From NCBI GenBank assembly GCA_903813345.2, contig CAIIXF020000002.1, positions 25,870,455 through 25,930,454 on the forward strand: a stretch of 60,000 nt of DNA. The letters run 5' to 3'. Below the pieces are notes generated by a model, which was not told the DNA's origin, did no database searches, and saw only the letters and a list, made by a program, of their open reading frames with translations. A program made the position numbers and the translations under genes. Origin of the DNA: Owenia fusiformis (Eukaryota; Annelida; Polychaeta; Sabellida; Oweniidae). Shown here one piece after another: positions 10,865 through 18,539 of the stretch. Every line of letters begins with the position of its first letter. Within the stretch, counting starts at the first letter, position 1.

Positions 10865-11184
10865 AGCTTCAATTTTTGGATAAAATTATGAACGGATTTA
10901 ATCAATAGACCCAAAACTGATGTATTACGTTTGATCAAGTCCTTTCTAAACTTCTTGCTTTTTGATTTGGTCGCGATGTGTTGTAAAACTCTTTTATGTC
11001 GTTTCAATTTTTGTTTATAAAAATTCGCGATAGGGAGACTACCGTGAAGTACGTTAAGAGCTATTTCACCTAGAACTCGAAGTTGCGTTTCAGTAATTGT
11101 ATTCAATAAAACTTTCATTTGCTGCAAAGTACTAGTCAAAAGGAATTTTAGGAAGTTTTTATTCCTTTTAATAAGTGCTGACAT
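10861..11184 (-). CDS. Small basic core-like Polinton protein (PX type)
   Basis: 107 residues, strongly basic (many Lys and Arg), largely predicted helical. It has a leucine-rich first half (STLQQMKVLLNTITETQL, about 18-35) and a KQKLKRHKRVL stretch near residue 57. Small Lys-rich proteins of this pattern are a constant of the Polinton morphogenesis cluster and are often compared with adenovirus core or pX-like peptides. The role inferred here is DNA condensation or an internal capsid component. The usual hydrophobic, glycine-rich C-terminal end is not obvious; this copy ends in KLKL. It sits 59 bases after the ATPase and overlaps the next gene by 4 bases. Confidence 0.75.
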   Translation of the reverse strand: MSALIKRNKNFLKFLLTSTLQQMKVLLNTITETQLRVLGEIALNVLHGSLPIANFYKQKLKRHKRVLQHIATKSKSKKFRKDLIKRNTSVLGLLIKSVHNFIQKLKL

Positions 11185-11243
11185 CGTGACATGTCTTTTA
11201 TATGTTGTCCGGTAACCGTCTGGATCTATACTGACGCGTTCAA

Positions 11244-11915
11244 TTAACTTTTGGGTTTATAAATGATAGGGTCTTCATTCGGAAATATACGTGTGCGTAA
11301 TCTATATTCATCAACGCCATCTGGCGACATATCCACGACTATGTAACCGTACCTTTCGGAAGTGGCATCCAAATAGCTGTCCATGAAATATTTCGTTTTA
11401 TCCGGATATATCTGACCAGCCAAACACTTTAGTTGTCTTTTATCACGATTTGCCTTGAAAATGATGAAATACTGCGTATTTAATGAAATATTTCTAGCGC
11501 TAGGACCCTGACACAAGGCGTTTTGTGTTAGAAAAAGGACATTCATATTTCTATGATGACATAATTGCGTGAATATTTTGGCGGCCTCTCTACTTTGACA
11601 TACGCTAGCCATTAAATCATCTAGAACTAGAAATGTTGGTATCGATATATCTTTCGTAAAATTTAAGATGTCTTCCTCGTCGACTAGTCCTTCGTGAAAT
11701 ATGATTTCATCTTTAAATTGTAGCTCCATATCGAGGTACAGGGATTGCCAAGTTGCGTAACAAAACAATATTTTGGAAGGTGAATTCGAACTATTTTGAA
11801 ACAAGGCATCTCTATGTTTTAGAATTTTGAAACACATGTTAGTTTTCCCCGATTGAGACGCTCCTATCATGGCGATAGAGGTAGGCGAATTAAAGGGCAC
11901 CAGGCTATGTGTCAT
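11244..11915 (-). CDS. Virion DNA-packaging ATPase (FtsK/HerA type)
   Basis: 223 residues. Walker A GASQSGKT at 18-25, Walker B FLVLDDL at 95-101, and the downstream FLTQN polar motif at 128-132 are the marks of the FtsK/HerA packaging ATPases of Polintons, virophages and other double-jelly-roll viruses. The C-terminal part has the RDKRQL, YPD and YGYIVVDMSP segments, followed by RLRTRIFP near the end, as in other Polinton copies. Full length for the family. It would power DNA translocation into the procapsid. It sits between the protease (183-base gap upstream) and the basic core-like protein. All catalytic motifs are intact. Confidence 0.93.
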   Translation of the reverse strand: MTHSLVPFNSPTSIAMIGASQSGKTNMCFKILKHRDALFQNSSNSPSKILFCYATWQSLYLDMELQFKDEIIFHEGLVDEEDILNFTKDISIPTFLVLDDLMASVCQSREAAKIFTQLCHHRNMNVLFLTQNALCQGPSARNISLNTQYFIIFKANRDKRQLKCLAGQIYPDKTKYFMDSYLDATSERYGYIVVDMSPDGVDEYRLRTRIFPNEDPIIYKPKS

Positions 11916-12098
11916 GACTTCGACGGTTGAACTTACAATGATAAATACTTGTTTTGCGAAGTCTTTTATTTAAACAATCGGTCCATTGATGATTTTTAAT
12001 AAGTTAGTACCAAAGAACAAATATAATTTTTTACCTAATCCATTTTATTTCGATACACAATAGTATAACATAAATAGAATATAAACAATTATATCTAA

Positions 12099-12638
12099 TT
12101 AACTTTCTAAAGCCTGAATATTCGGTTTAACGCAGGTTTGGCATTCTACATAAGTCACTGCGGATTTGGTAGAAAAGTGAGTCTTGAAATAATCTATGGT
12201 GATTAGATCGTTGTAATAAGTATCCTCGATATTATAGTCATTCAATATACCCAGTAAGCTTTCATTTCTACGAATATAACGATCCATTACAACTAATGCA
12301 TATTGGCCACAGATTGTACTTTCATCATCTTGAAGTCTCAAGTTATTGTATATAAATGTGTCCGAATTATTTCGTATGAATTCAAATAGACCATATTTTC
12401 GGGGATGACCACCCAAACTGTCAAAATACATACAAGTTTTCTGACCCAACGTGTCAATCTTGAACACGAGTAAGACCCAATGTAATCCGGGGTGATCGTG
12501 CTTGGCCGTATTGACGATATAAACGGCTAATTTACTCGGAGAAAACCGCGGTAATTCGTCTTTGGCGCAGACCCTACGGTACGCTGTTTTTAAATAAGAT
12601 GTAGATTCTAATATATGCCTTAATTGGAGAGAGTTCAT
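12099..12638 (-). CDS. Adenain-like capsid maturation cysteine protease
   Basis: 179 residues of the adenovirus-protease (C5-like, ULP1-related) fold. The catalytic residues can be placed as H53 in GLHW, D73 in YFDS, Q103 before the loop and C110 in STICGQYAL. The family cuts scaffold and capsid precursors during virion maturation. The ATG shares its A with the last base of the TAA of the major capsid gene (TAATG), so the pair is a one-base overlap. Full length for the family, no break. Confidence 0.93.
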   Translation of the reverse strand: MNSLQLRHILESTSYLKTAYRRVCAKDELPRFSPSKLAVYIVNTAKHDHPGLHWVLLVFKIDTLGQKTCMYFDSLGGHPRKYGLFEFIRNNSDTFIYNNLRLQDDESTICGQYALVVMDRYIRRNESLLGILNDYNIEDTYYNDLITIDYFKTHFSTKSAVTYVECQTCVKPNIQALES

Positions 12639-13963
12639 TATGTTATGACGTTCCTAGCCTCGTCTATCTGAATAACTTTGGGAAACTCCGCCAATATCAG
12701 GATGTTGATCGCTTCTTGCAGAGGTTTTTGAAAATGACCATTGATGGATAAATTACCCCTTCTTTCGATCGAATTAACTTGCGTACTACCGATGTTATTG
12801 ACGTCAAATCTTAAAATTGTAGTTCCGTTGGCGAATTCGTCTCTGGATATGCTCGCGTTTCGTTTTTGGTCGTTAAACTGGGGAAATAAGTTGTTGTAAC
12901 ACGTTATATACTTGTTCAGCAAACCACCTGTTCTGTAATCTAATGTTACGGGATTGGTCACGCTTAGTCCATCGACTAACACGTCTAGATAATCTAAGTT
13001 GAAATGTTGAAAGTTGAAAGGATTCAAATCGTACACGCCCATTTGAGATCGAGCCGTGACCATGACTAGGTATATCGTTTGAGGCACCCTACCTAGAAAT
13101 AAATTATCGATTTGAAAATTGCGGTTTCCGGTGGCCACACTTAAACTTTTCATTTCTCTGCTGATGTACGGATATTGAGCCAGATTCGTCTTTAACGTTT
13201 GGGCGTGACCTTCCAATACACCGGGTGTCGGCTCAATTTTGGCAATTCTTAGAAATGCGTCGGTAATCTTAACCTTATAAGCTACGTCGTTATCATGAGC
13301 CGTTAGGTTAAAGGCAGCCGGGGATGGTGTTAGTTTGACTTGAATATCAATGTTATTCAACAAATATTTTTCAATCTTAAAGATGTCAGCGTGCAATGGA
13401 CCCGCCATTTCAACCTCCAAACTCTCGATCGTGTGTGCCATTCTCCTCAGAAATCCATTATTTTTGGAGTCAAACCCGTTGTGGTCGTTACCTAGACTGG
13501 CTTCATCCTTAAAATACATTTGGGATGATAAGTAACCTTGCATATCTGCCGCTGATGTGTTTAGTACTGTTTGAATATAACTTGTGTACGGGTAATAAGG
13601 TCCCGATGTTGACATTGATTTTTGCTGCATTTGAATATCCACTTGCGAGAATAATGAATGTAACCAAAGATTAGCGCAAGTAACTTTGGGTGCAGATGCC
13701 GCCGGGTCGTTTGGATCGATAGGCAATGGACTCCCATCGGGCATGGTTATTTTTGCCTTGACGAATAACACTGTTTTACTCAAATCTAAGTAGTGATCTC
13801 CGTTATTTGTTATATCGAAGGTTAATGGATTACCATCTGATAAATTGATCGGTCTAAAATTGACGTATTTCAACTGTTTCGTGCTGACATCCGTGTCGCG
13901 GGATTCGAAAATCATAAACTGCTCGTTCACAACCTCGCTAGAACTGTCCATAATGTTATCCAT
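12638..13963 (-). CDS. Major capsid protein (hexon-like double jelly roll)
   Basis: 441 residues of the Polinton major capsid family, which in genome annotation often appears as 'uncharacterized protein F54H12.2-like'. The N-terminal signature (TFDITNNGDHYLDL followed by FVKAKI, about residues 48-72) and the tyrosine-rich middle segments fit this family. Its proteins form trimers that make the icosahedral shell; that is family knowledge and not visible in the sequence. The frame is open throughout. It begins 2 bases after the stop of the basic 127-residue protein and ends in a TAATG overlap with the protease. A second possible ATG lies five codons in. Confidence 0.88.
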   Translation of the reverse strand: MDNIMDSSSEVVNEQFMIFESRDTDVSTKQLKYVNFRPINLSDGNPLTFDITNNGDHYLDLSKTVLFVKAKITMPDGSPLPIDPNDPAASAPKVTCANLWLHSLFSQVDIQMQQKSMSTSGPYYPYTSYIQTVLNTSAADMQGYLSSQMYFKDEASLGNDHNGFDSKNNGFLRRMAHTIESLEVEMAGPLHADIFKIEKYLLNNIDIQVKLTPSPAAFNLTAHDNDVAYKVKITDAFLRIAKIEPTPGVLEGHAQTLKTNLAQYPYISREMKSLSVATGNRNFQIDNLFLGRVPQTIYLVMVTARSQMGVYDLNPFNFQHFNLDYLDVLVDGLSVTNPVTLDYRTGGLLNKYITCYNNLFPQFNDQKRNASISRDEFANGTTILRFDVNNIGSTQVNSIERRGNLSINGHFQKPLQEAINILILAEFPKVIQIDEARNVIT

Positions 13964-13965
13964 TT

Positions 13966-14349
13966 TTATTTATTTGTTTTTGTTTTATCTGTTTTTCCCT
14001 TTTTATCAAATATGGTACTTATACCGAGCGTATTATTTTCACGTTTATCACGTTTTTTCTTTAATACGGTGTTACTCCCTTCGATACCTTTGGTACGTGT
14101 GGTCTTATTTTTAAATACGGAAGGTTTTATAGATTTAATCCGGGGACCTGTATCTATGATGTTATCACGACGCATGCGCAACCTGGCTCTTTGAACGCTG
14201 GCCTCAGAGGGTGATATCATCGTTACAGAGGTTCCACTTCCGGTTTGATTGGTACCGCCGCTTTTCAAAGGAACGTAATGAGCCTTGTTAACTTTAATTT
14301 TAACCATTTTTTTCTCTGGTTTTGAGAACAGATCTGTCCAGATATCCAT
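13966..14349 (-). CDS. Basic, Lys/Arg/Thr-rich protein of unknown role
   Basis: 127 residues, not recognised. It is rich in Lys, Arg, Thr and Ser with no cysteine, so likely disordered. Notable segments are PEKKMVKIKVNKAHYVPL (about 11-28), an alternating RARLRMRRD patch (about 53-61) and a KTDKTKTNK tail. Its position, 31 bases after the penton-like gene and 2 bases before the major capsid gene, makes a virion or assembly role likely. A minor capsid, cement or DNA-binding protein are all possible; nothing in the sequence decides between them. Confidence 0.65.
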   Translation of the reverse strand: MDIWTDLFSKPEKKMVKIKVNKAHYVPLKSGGTNQTGSGTSVTMISPSEASVQRARLRMRRDNIIDTGPRIKSIKPSVFKNKTTRTKGIEGSNTVLKKKRDKRENNTLGISTIFDKKGKTDKTKTNK

Positions 14350-14380
14350 AGCCTTTGTATTAGATTGGCGAAAAGTTTAC

Positions 14381-14806
14381 TCAAATATGTAATCTCTTTT
14401 TAAAATGTAAAACGCAGGTTGTGGGCCTATTATTCGCAAATTCCACGGGTGAACCGTCCTGATAAGTCAAAGCAATACTAATCTCGTTAAAATTATTTAG
14501 TCCTAAATCCAAGTAATATATATTTTTAAATTCACAGTATGTCTTAGATGTCGATATAGTACGTAGGATCGTCCTCGACGTTGGTCCTACTAATGATTCA
14601 CCTATTATATTACAATATACGTATATTAATCCTTTATTCACACATTTACCTAAACAAATTTCGGTTAAACCGCAAGTCCAGTTTTCTAATTTTTTAAATG
14701 TTTGGTAATTGGGTAGTTTACTGGTGAATTTACTCTGAGTGTTATCAGCGTAATAAATTAAGGAATCCTCGCTGGTAAGATGTGCGTACGTCTGTTTCAA
14801 ACTCAT
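14381..14806 (-). CDS. Compact penton-like minor capsid protein
   Basis: 141 residues of the Polinton penton-like (single jelly roll) family. The N-terminal block (LIYYADNTQSKFTSKLP, then WTCGLTEI, about 16-51) and the C-terminal block (YVYCNIIGESLVG at about 61-73, FNEISIALTYQDGSPVEF at about 108-125, CVLHFKK) are the two ends of the usual protein. The segment normally between them, well over a hundred residues in most relatives, is missing, so this copy is about half the usual size or less. The frame is intact across the junction near residue 52. It could be a functional minimal penton or an in-frame internal deletion. It is the first gene of the capsid cluster. Confidence 0.8.
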   Translation of the reverse strand: MSLKQTYAHLTSEDSLIYYADNTQSKFTSKLPNYQTFKKLENWTCGLTEICLGKCVNKGLIYVYCNIIGESLVGPTSRTILRTISTSKTYCEFKNIYYLDLGLNNFNEISIALTYQDGSPVEFANNRPTTCVLHFKKRLHI

Positions 14807-14875
14807 AACTAAATTAACCCGTATAGGTATCTTCTTAAATACTAAGGTGCGAGGCGAGTCTATCGAATATCTTTC

Positions 14876-14948
14876 GGCTCATTGATCTAGAAGTAGGATT
14901 CTCAATTTGGCTGTGAGCGGTCTCGGGGGTCGAATCCCGGACGGGCCT
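14876..14948 (+). tRNA. tRNA-Pro(TGG)-like gene inside the Polinton
   Basis: 73 nt fold into a cloverleaf: acceptor GGCTCAT/ACGGGCC (one G-T pair, one A-C mismatch), D stem ATCT/GGAT, anticodon stem CTCAA/GTGAG (last pair A-G mismatched) with loop TTTGGCT giving anticodon TGG, T stem TCGGG/CCCGG, and an 8-nt T loop instead of 7. The A box (TGATCTAGAAG) and B box (GGGTCGAATCC) are close to consensus. A T5 pol III stop follows immediately. It lies antisense to the integrase-penton spacer. The mismatches leave open whether it is charged and used, is a decayed host copy, or serves only as a pol III promoter. Confidence 0.75.
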
Positions 14949-14949
14949 A

Positions 14950-14954
14950 TTTTT
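14950..14954 (+). terminator. Pol III terminator of the tRNA-like gene
   Basis: T5 run starting 2 bases after the tRNA-like cloverleaf. Confidence 0.7.
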
Positions 14955-14986
14955 AAAAAAATGATTTCATTTTAATTACCGTGTCT

Positions 14987-16150
14987 TTAAATTTCAGAGA
15001 TATCCTTCACATTCACCCAGGAGTTGAACTTTTTGGGCCAGAATTTCCACTTGATTAACGCTAATCTATTGTTTGGTAATCGTCCCTTATATTTAAGAAT
15101 ATGATCTATTTGAAATAACTGATCTGGTTTAGTGGTTACCCCATTCAATTCTTCGTTATAAAACGTTCCTTTTATGTCATCGTCGTTATAATCCATCAAT
15201 TTATAAACGGGAACACCACCTCTCATATATTTACTTTTAATTTTGAATATTTCACCCGTCCAGCGTGCGTGATATTCTTTCTGAAATGGATGACGTAATG
15301 TAGATATACGTACTAAATCGCCAGCTTTAAATTTAAAAGTAACTTTTGCTTTTCTTTTCCTCGCAACATTTTCTTTCTTGATATTTGCGTTTTTAATACG
15401 GTCCCGTTGGTCACGTTGCTCTTGTCTCGTCAATTGGTCGTGCATAACTTCGTATTGGGTAGCCTCATTCACGCTAGATGGTGCTCTTCCAATAGTTCTA
15501 TGAAATGTATTGTTGTAGCCATTCACTATGTCCATTAGAACATCGACGTATTGGTTGGTTTGATTAGCAATCATGTACCTATGTAACCGTGTCGCTAACG
15601 TCTTAATAACTCTCTCGACGTAATTTGACTTTTTTTCATTGAGACTGAAAATTTGGGTGATACCTAAACGTTTCAAATATGGTTTCAAGATATTGTTGTC
15701 GAATTCTCGACCCATATCTAGGCGCAAGATGGTGGGTTGTTTAGCTGCCCCTAAATCATCTAAAATGTGTTTGAGAGCTTTAAATGTCTCCTTGGCAGTT
15801 TTCGTTTTTAAAAGTTTTGTGTGGACAAATTTGCTGAAAATATCGATTGTAATTAATATGTAACTGAAGCCATTGTTATATGCTTTCAATTTGCTAAAAT
15901 CGATCAGATCGGCCTCCATCATATAATGAATTCCTAATGTCTCGACAGGACTTCTTTTAAATTTTCTCCTGACGGGTTTATACATGGTATACGCTTCAAC
16001 ACTGTTCAAGAAATCTTTCACCATTTTTAATGTTATGTCATTTCTAAACTCTTTAATACTTTTGTGGAATTTAGATGGTGATGTAAAACTTCCATTAAAT
16101 GTAGGGTCGTAATATAGGTTACTAAGATAATCACGGACGTTCTCCGCCAT
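14987..16150 (-). CDS. Polinton integrase (rve DDE domain plus chromodomain)
   Basis: 387 residues. The N-terminal segment (YYDP near residue 13, then KPVRRKFKR at 58-66) leads into the retroviral-type catalytic core. D81 (EADLIDF), D145 (LRLDMGREF) and E179 (NYVERVIKTL) form the DDE triad, with 33 residues between the second and third members. An SH3-like linker (GDLVRIST at 277, GTFYNEEL at 328) and a C-terminal chromodomain (IDHILKYKGR at 348, then IKWKFWPKKFNSWVNV) follow. Length and order are those of a complete Polinton integrase. The TATA box at 16188-16195 is 38 bp upstream, and the promoter plus first ten codons lie within the right inverted repeat. The other capsid genes follow on the same strand after a spacer that holds the tRNA-like gene. 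Confidence 0.95.
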   Translation of the reverse strand: MAENVRDYLSNLYYDPTFNGSFTSPSKFHKSIKEFRNDITLKMVKDFLNSVEAYTMYKPVRRKFKRSPVETLGIHYMMEADLIDFSKLKAYNNGFSYILITIDIFSKFVHTKLLKTKTAKETFKALKHILDDLGAAKQPTILRLDMGREFDNNILKPYLKRLGITQIFSLNEKKSNYVERVIKTLATRLHRYMIANQTNQYVDVLMDIVNGYNNTFHRTIGRAPSSVNEATQYEVMHDQLTRQEQRDQRDRIKNANIKKENVARKRKAKVTFKFKAGDLVRISTLRHPFQKEYHARWTGEIFKIKSKYMRGGVPVYKLMDYNDDDIKGTFYNEELNGVTTKPDQLFQIDHILKYKGRLPNNRLALIKWKFWPKKFNSWVNVKDISEI

Positions 16151-16620
16151 GACAAAACTAGAAATGAGTCAAGACTTATGATTTGGCTTTTTATAAGTAA
16201 ATTCTAGTGGTCCTTTAAATTTTTTTCAAAATGTGGTTGTTTTGTAACTTTGCATTTTTTGGACACCTATCTACTTGTTTATTACCTCGTATAATATGTA
16301 CCATATAAGCCAAACAAAATATAAAGTTAATTTACATGATCCTTTATTAAGCATAGGTTGCTTTAAGAATACGTATACAGTGTTATAGAATAGTCACTGG
16401 CCCTTTTTAAATGGTTCACTGACACTGAGTTTTCATTTACCTATTATATAGAAATAACGATCGAACCGATCTCATTACAGGCAGTATAATTAACGAGACG
16501 AACTTATTGTTTAAGTCACGCCCCACGTGCCACAACATCTAAGAAATCAATCGAGCCTGTACCGGCGGGTACGGTCTTACCTATTATCGATTACCAGTCA
16601 ACGACTGACGCGTTTTTATT
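16121..16620 (-). repeat. Polinton right terminal inverted repeat
   Basis: 500 bp matching the reverse complement of 8164-8664. It contains the integrase promoter and start codon. A near-palindrome 'cctgtaccggcgggtacgg' is at 16556-16574. Differences from the left copy are scattered single bases and small indels. Confidence 0.92.
16188..16195 (-). promoter_or_regulatory. TATA box of the integrase gene
   Basis: 'TATAAAAA' on the minus strand 38 bp upstream of the integrase ATG (16150), identical in sequence and spacing to the left-repeat copy at 8589-8596. Confidence 0.65.
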
Positions 16621-16877
16621 AATTTTACTTCACCGGCTGTCAATATTTCGTATCAAATTACCAGAACCTGTACCGACGGTACAGGCTTTCAAGGTTAAAC
16701 GGCTTTTTAGCGGTCAACCATCGATTTTAATTAACCTAGTTCAACAGTGATTAATAAGGTCGGTCACGTGGTCAAAACTCGCCCAATCAGAGCGTAGGCG
16801 CGTGGTTTAAACTGCCCAATCAGCGTGGACCCCTGAAAAACTCCCAGAATGCATCAGGGGTCACCCCGGGTCACACT
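16621..16877. repeat. Probable outer end of the Polinton, right side only
   Basis: This stretch continues the palindrome-rich character of the inverted repeat. It has a perfect CCTGTACCG-A-CGGTACAGG dyad at 16667-16685, an echo of 16556-16574. It also has two 'gcccaatcag' boxes (about 16781 and 16819) and a GACCCCTGA...TCAGGGGTC inverted pair (about 16829-16863), and it ends in '...gtcacact'. Polinton ends are generally 5'-AG...CT-3', which fits 16877. If correct, the left end has lost about 257 bp. This is inference; no matching target duplication can be read because the left end is missing. Confidence 0.4.
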
Positions 16878-17441
16878 ATATGATTTACTACTGATGTTAA
16901 ATAGCCAAATGGGAAAGGGGTAAAATGTGCATCTGTTAAGTATCTGTACAGGGTACTAATCATAGAGACTAATTACGTATCTTTTAAAAGCTCGCTTAAA
17001 AATAAAAATGGTTTAGGAATTTTAGATAAATCTGGCCTGGAATTGAATTCCAGATTATTCCCCCTGAGTCTTAATGCTTCGTTTGCCATAGTAAGTTCTA
17101 AATTTGGAAATATGAAGATTGTCAGTCTGTCTTGTATTGTGGTCATGTATGTGCTGATTTGCTTGAAAATAATTGCAAAATAAGTGATTAGGAAAATTGT
17201 CTGGACGTTTGGTGCATTTGTTGCACTGATAAGAACACTGAGTTTAGTTAAAATAGAGATTATGATGGTGCTTCATTATATTCACTGTTACTAGCTAAAC
17301 GGACACATCTTTCCTGCAACTTCAATATGATATCAATATGTGTCTTCCCTCCCCTCCCCTGGAATGCAATATTGTAATTGTGAGTAAATAATTGAGTAGT
17401 GATATTCATTAATGATTTAACATTAAGTTTGTTTTTTATTC
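16878..17441. other. Spacer without recognisable feature
   Basis: AT-rich unique-looking sequence. No exon, RNA or repeat was seen. Confidence 0.5.
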
Positions 17442-17627
17442 GACCAAAAGTTGTAATGGAACTTAGTAAGAAAAAGCAAACTCTTAGTGCATACCAGTCA
17501 AGAAAAACAACCCCCATATATCCCAAAACCATGATCTAACGTGAAAAAAAACAATGTGTAATACCCCCTTTTCCCCCACACTTCAAGAACCAATATCACA
17601 ATCCAAGACCAGAACACCAAGAGACAT
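17442..17627. repeat. Dispersed repeat, copy 1
   Basis: About 185 bp closely related, in the same orientation, to 38726-38905. Both begin 'gaccaaaagttgtaatgga' and end in 'aagaccagaacaccaag'. Unclassified interspersed repeat. Confidence 0.8.
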
Positions 17628-18201
17628 CTCATTCATACTGAAGTCATTACAATACATGGTGAAGAAAAAAGTAGAAATTGATAGCCAATACTCATAACAT
17701 CAAAAAATAGTTGTAGATACTGTTACAAGTACTCATACAAGATAGAGCATTCAGTCTCAAATGATGTGGGATAGAAAAAATCCAGTCTCCAAGTCCATAG
17801 GCGTTTTAAAGGGTCAACATCCATTCACAAAAGCCATAGCCATGTTCGAAATAGAGAACCTATGGCTTTTGAAATTTTTAGTGCAATTTGGTGTCTAGTG
17901 GTGGTGCAAGTGGTGTCTAGAGGCTAAATCATTTCTTCCGAATATTATAGTAGTACTAGTTGGCCATTTAATTCAATTTTCAATAATATTTTTTTCTGAA
18001 AGGCTACGAATTCACACTGGCGCAAATGTGTATCTTTTAGAATCAGTATTTCTATAATGAAGTGTTTTTTTAAATTTAAGTTTTAAATAAAATAAGATTA
18101 GTGTAAGAATGAACGGGGTACACATATAAAAATAAAAAATAAATGAAGGAACGTTATACTCTTTTATGATCAATATTTGATTGTGCTGAGTCTTGGCCCA
18201 T

Positions 18202-18438
18202 ATGGACAAACTAGTGACACAAACTGAACAAACAAATGCTAACTTAATTGACATTTTAGACGGTTATATCTTAGATTATTACGCTCAGGCTGACCACGAA
18301 GATATCTTTAAGATCCATTTATTATCCGAAAGAAGTGTATATACAATGATAATTAATAAGTCAATTACTGAATTAGGTATTGCGCGCGGTGCAAATCTGC
18401 ATGTAAATGTAATTAAAAAGAGAACCCCATTTGCCTGA
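18202..18438 (+). CDS. Small SAM-like protein or terminal exon
   Basis: Frame of 78 codons from the ATG at 18202, with an upstream in-frame stop at 18187 and a possible 3' splice acceptor at 18189-18190. The second half (LLSERSVYTM to ITELGIARGANLHV) resembles the end of a SAM domain, where a Leu-x-Glu-Leu-Gly-Ile motif is typical; this is a loose resemblance. Two polyadenylation signals follow at 18510 and 18524, so it may be the last exon of a small gene, or a retrocopy, lying upstream of the guanylate cyclase exons. It is acidic with even codon use, unlike the surrounding AT-rich noise. Not recognised with certainty. Confidence 0.35.
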   Translation: MDKLVTQTEQTNANLIDILDGYILDYYAQADHEDIFKIHLLSERSVYTMIINKSITELGIARGANLHVNVIKKRTPFA

Positions 18439-18509
18439 AATAACCTGTTGATATGAATTGTTGTATATTAATTACATGTTATGTTTAAAATCTTCACTTA
18501 TGTAGAGAA

Positions 18510-18529
18510 AATAAAGATACTGAAATAAA
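18510..18529 (+). terminator. Two polyadenylation signals
   Basis: AATAAA at 18510-18515 and again at 18524-18529, 72-91 bases after the stop of the small SAM-like frame. Confidence 0.4.
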
Positions 18530-18539
18530 CTTTACTGAG

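Larger units (their letters stand above)
8164..16877. mobile_element. Polinton/Maverick (adintovirus-like) element lacking PolB
   Basis: An ~8.7-kb element bounded by ~500-bp terminal inverted repeats (8164-8664 and 16121-16620). It carries the diagnostic Polinton set on the minus strand: integrase, penton-like and hexon-like capsid proteins, adenain-type protease, packaging ATPase and a small basic core-like protein. Two more genes are on the + strand: a spliced membrane glycoprotein and a tRNA-Pro-like gene. Autonomous Polintons are typically 15-20 kb and encode a protein-primed DNA polymerase B; none is here, and the only free space (9173-10417) is too small. All protein frames are uninterrupted, which argues for a recent insertion. 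The left end (8164) is where homology between the ends stops. The right end at 16877 is my inference from a 5'-AG...CT-3' type terminus; the minimal right boundary is 16620. Confidence 0.9.

Noticed and set aside
10280-10891. Plus-strand frames opposite the Polinton small protein genes
   Set aside because: They are mirror frames of the minus-strand genes and one runs through the A29 tract as polylysine.
13350-14194. Plus-strand frames inside the capsid genes
   Set aside because: Shadows of the minus-strand capsid and basic protein genes.
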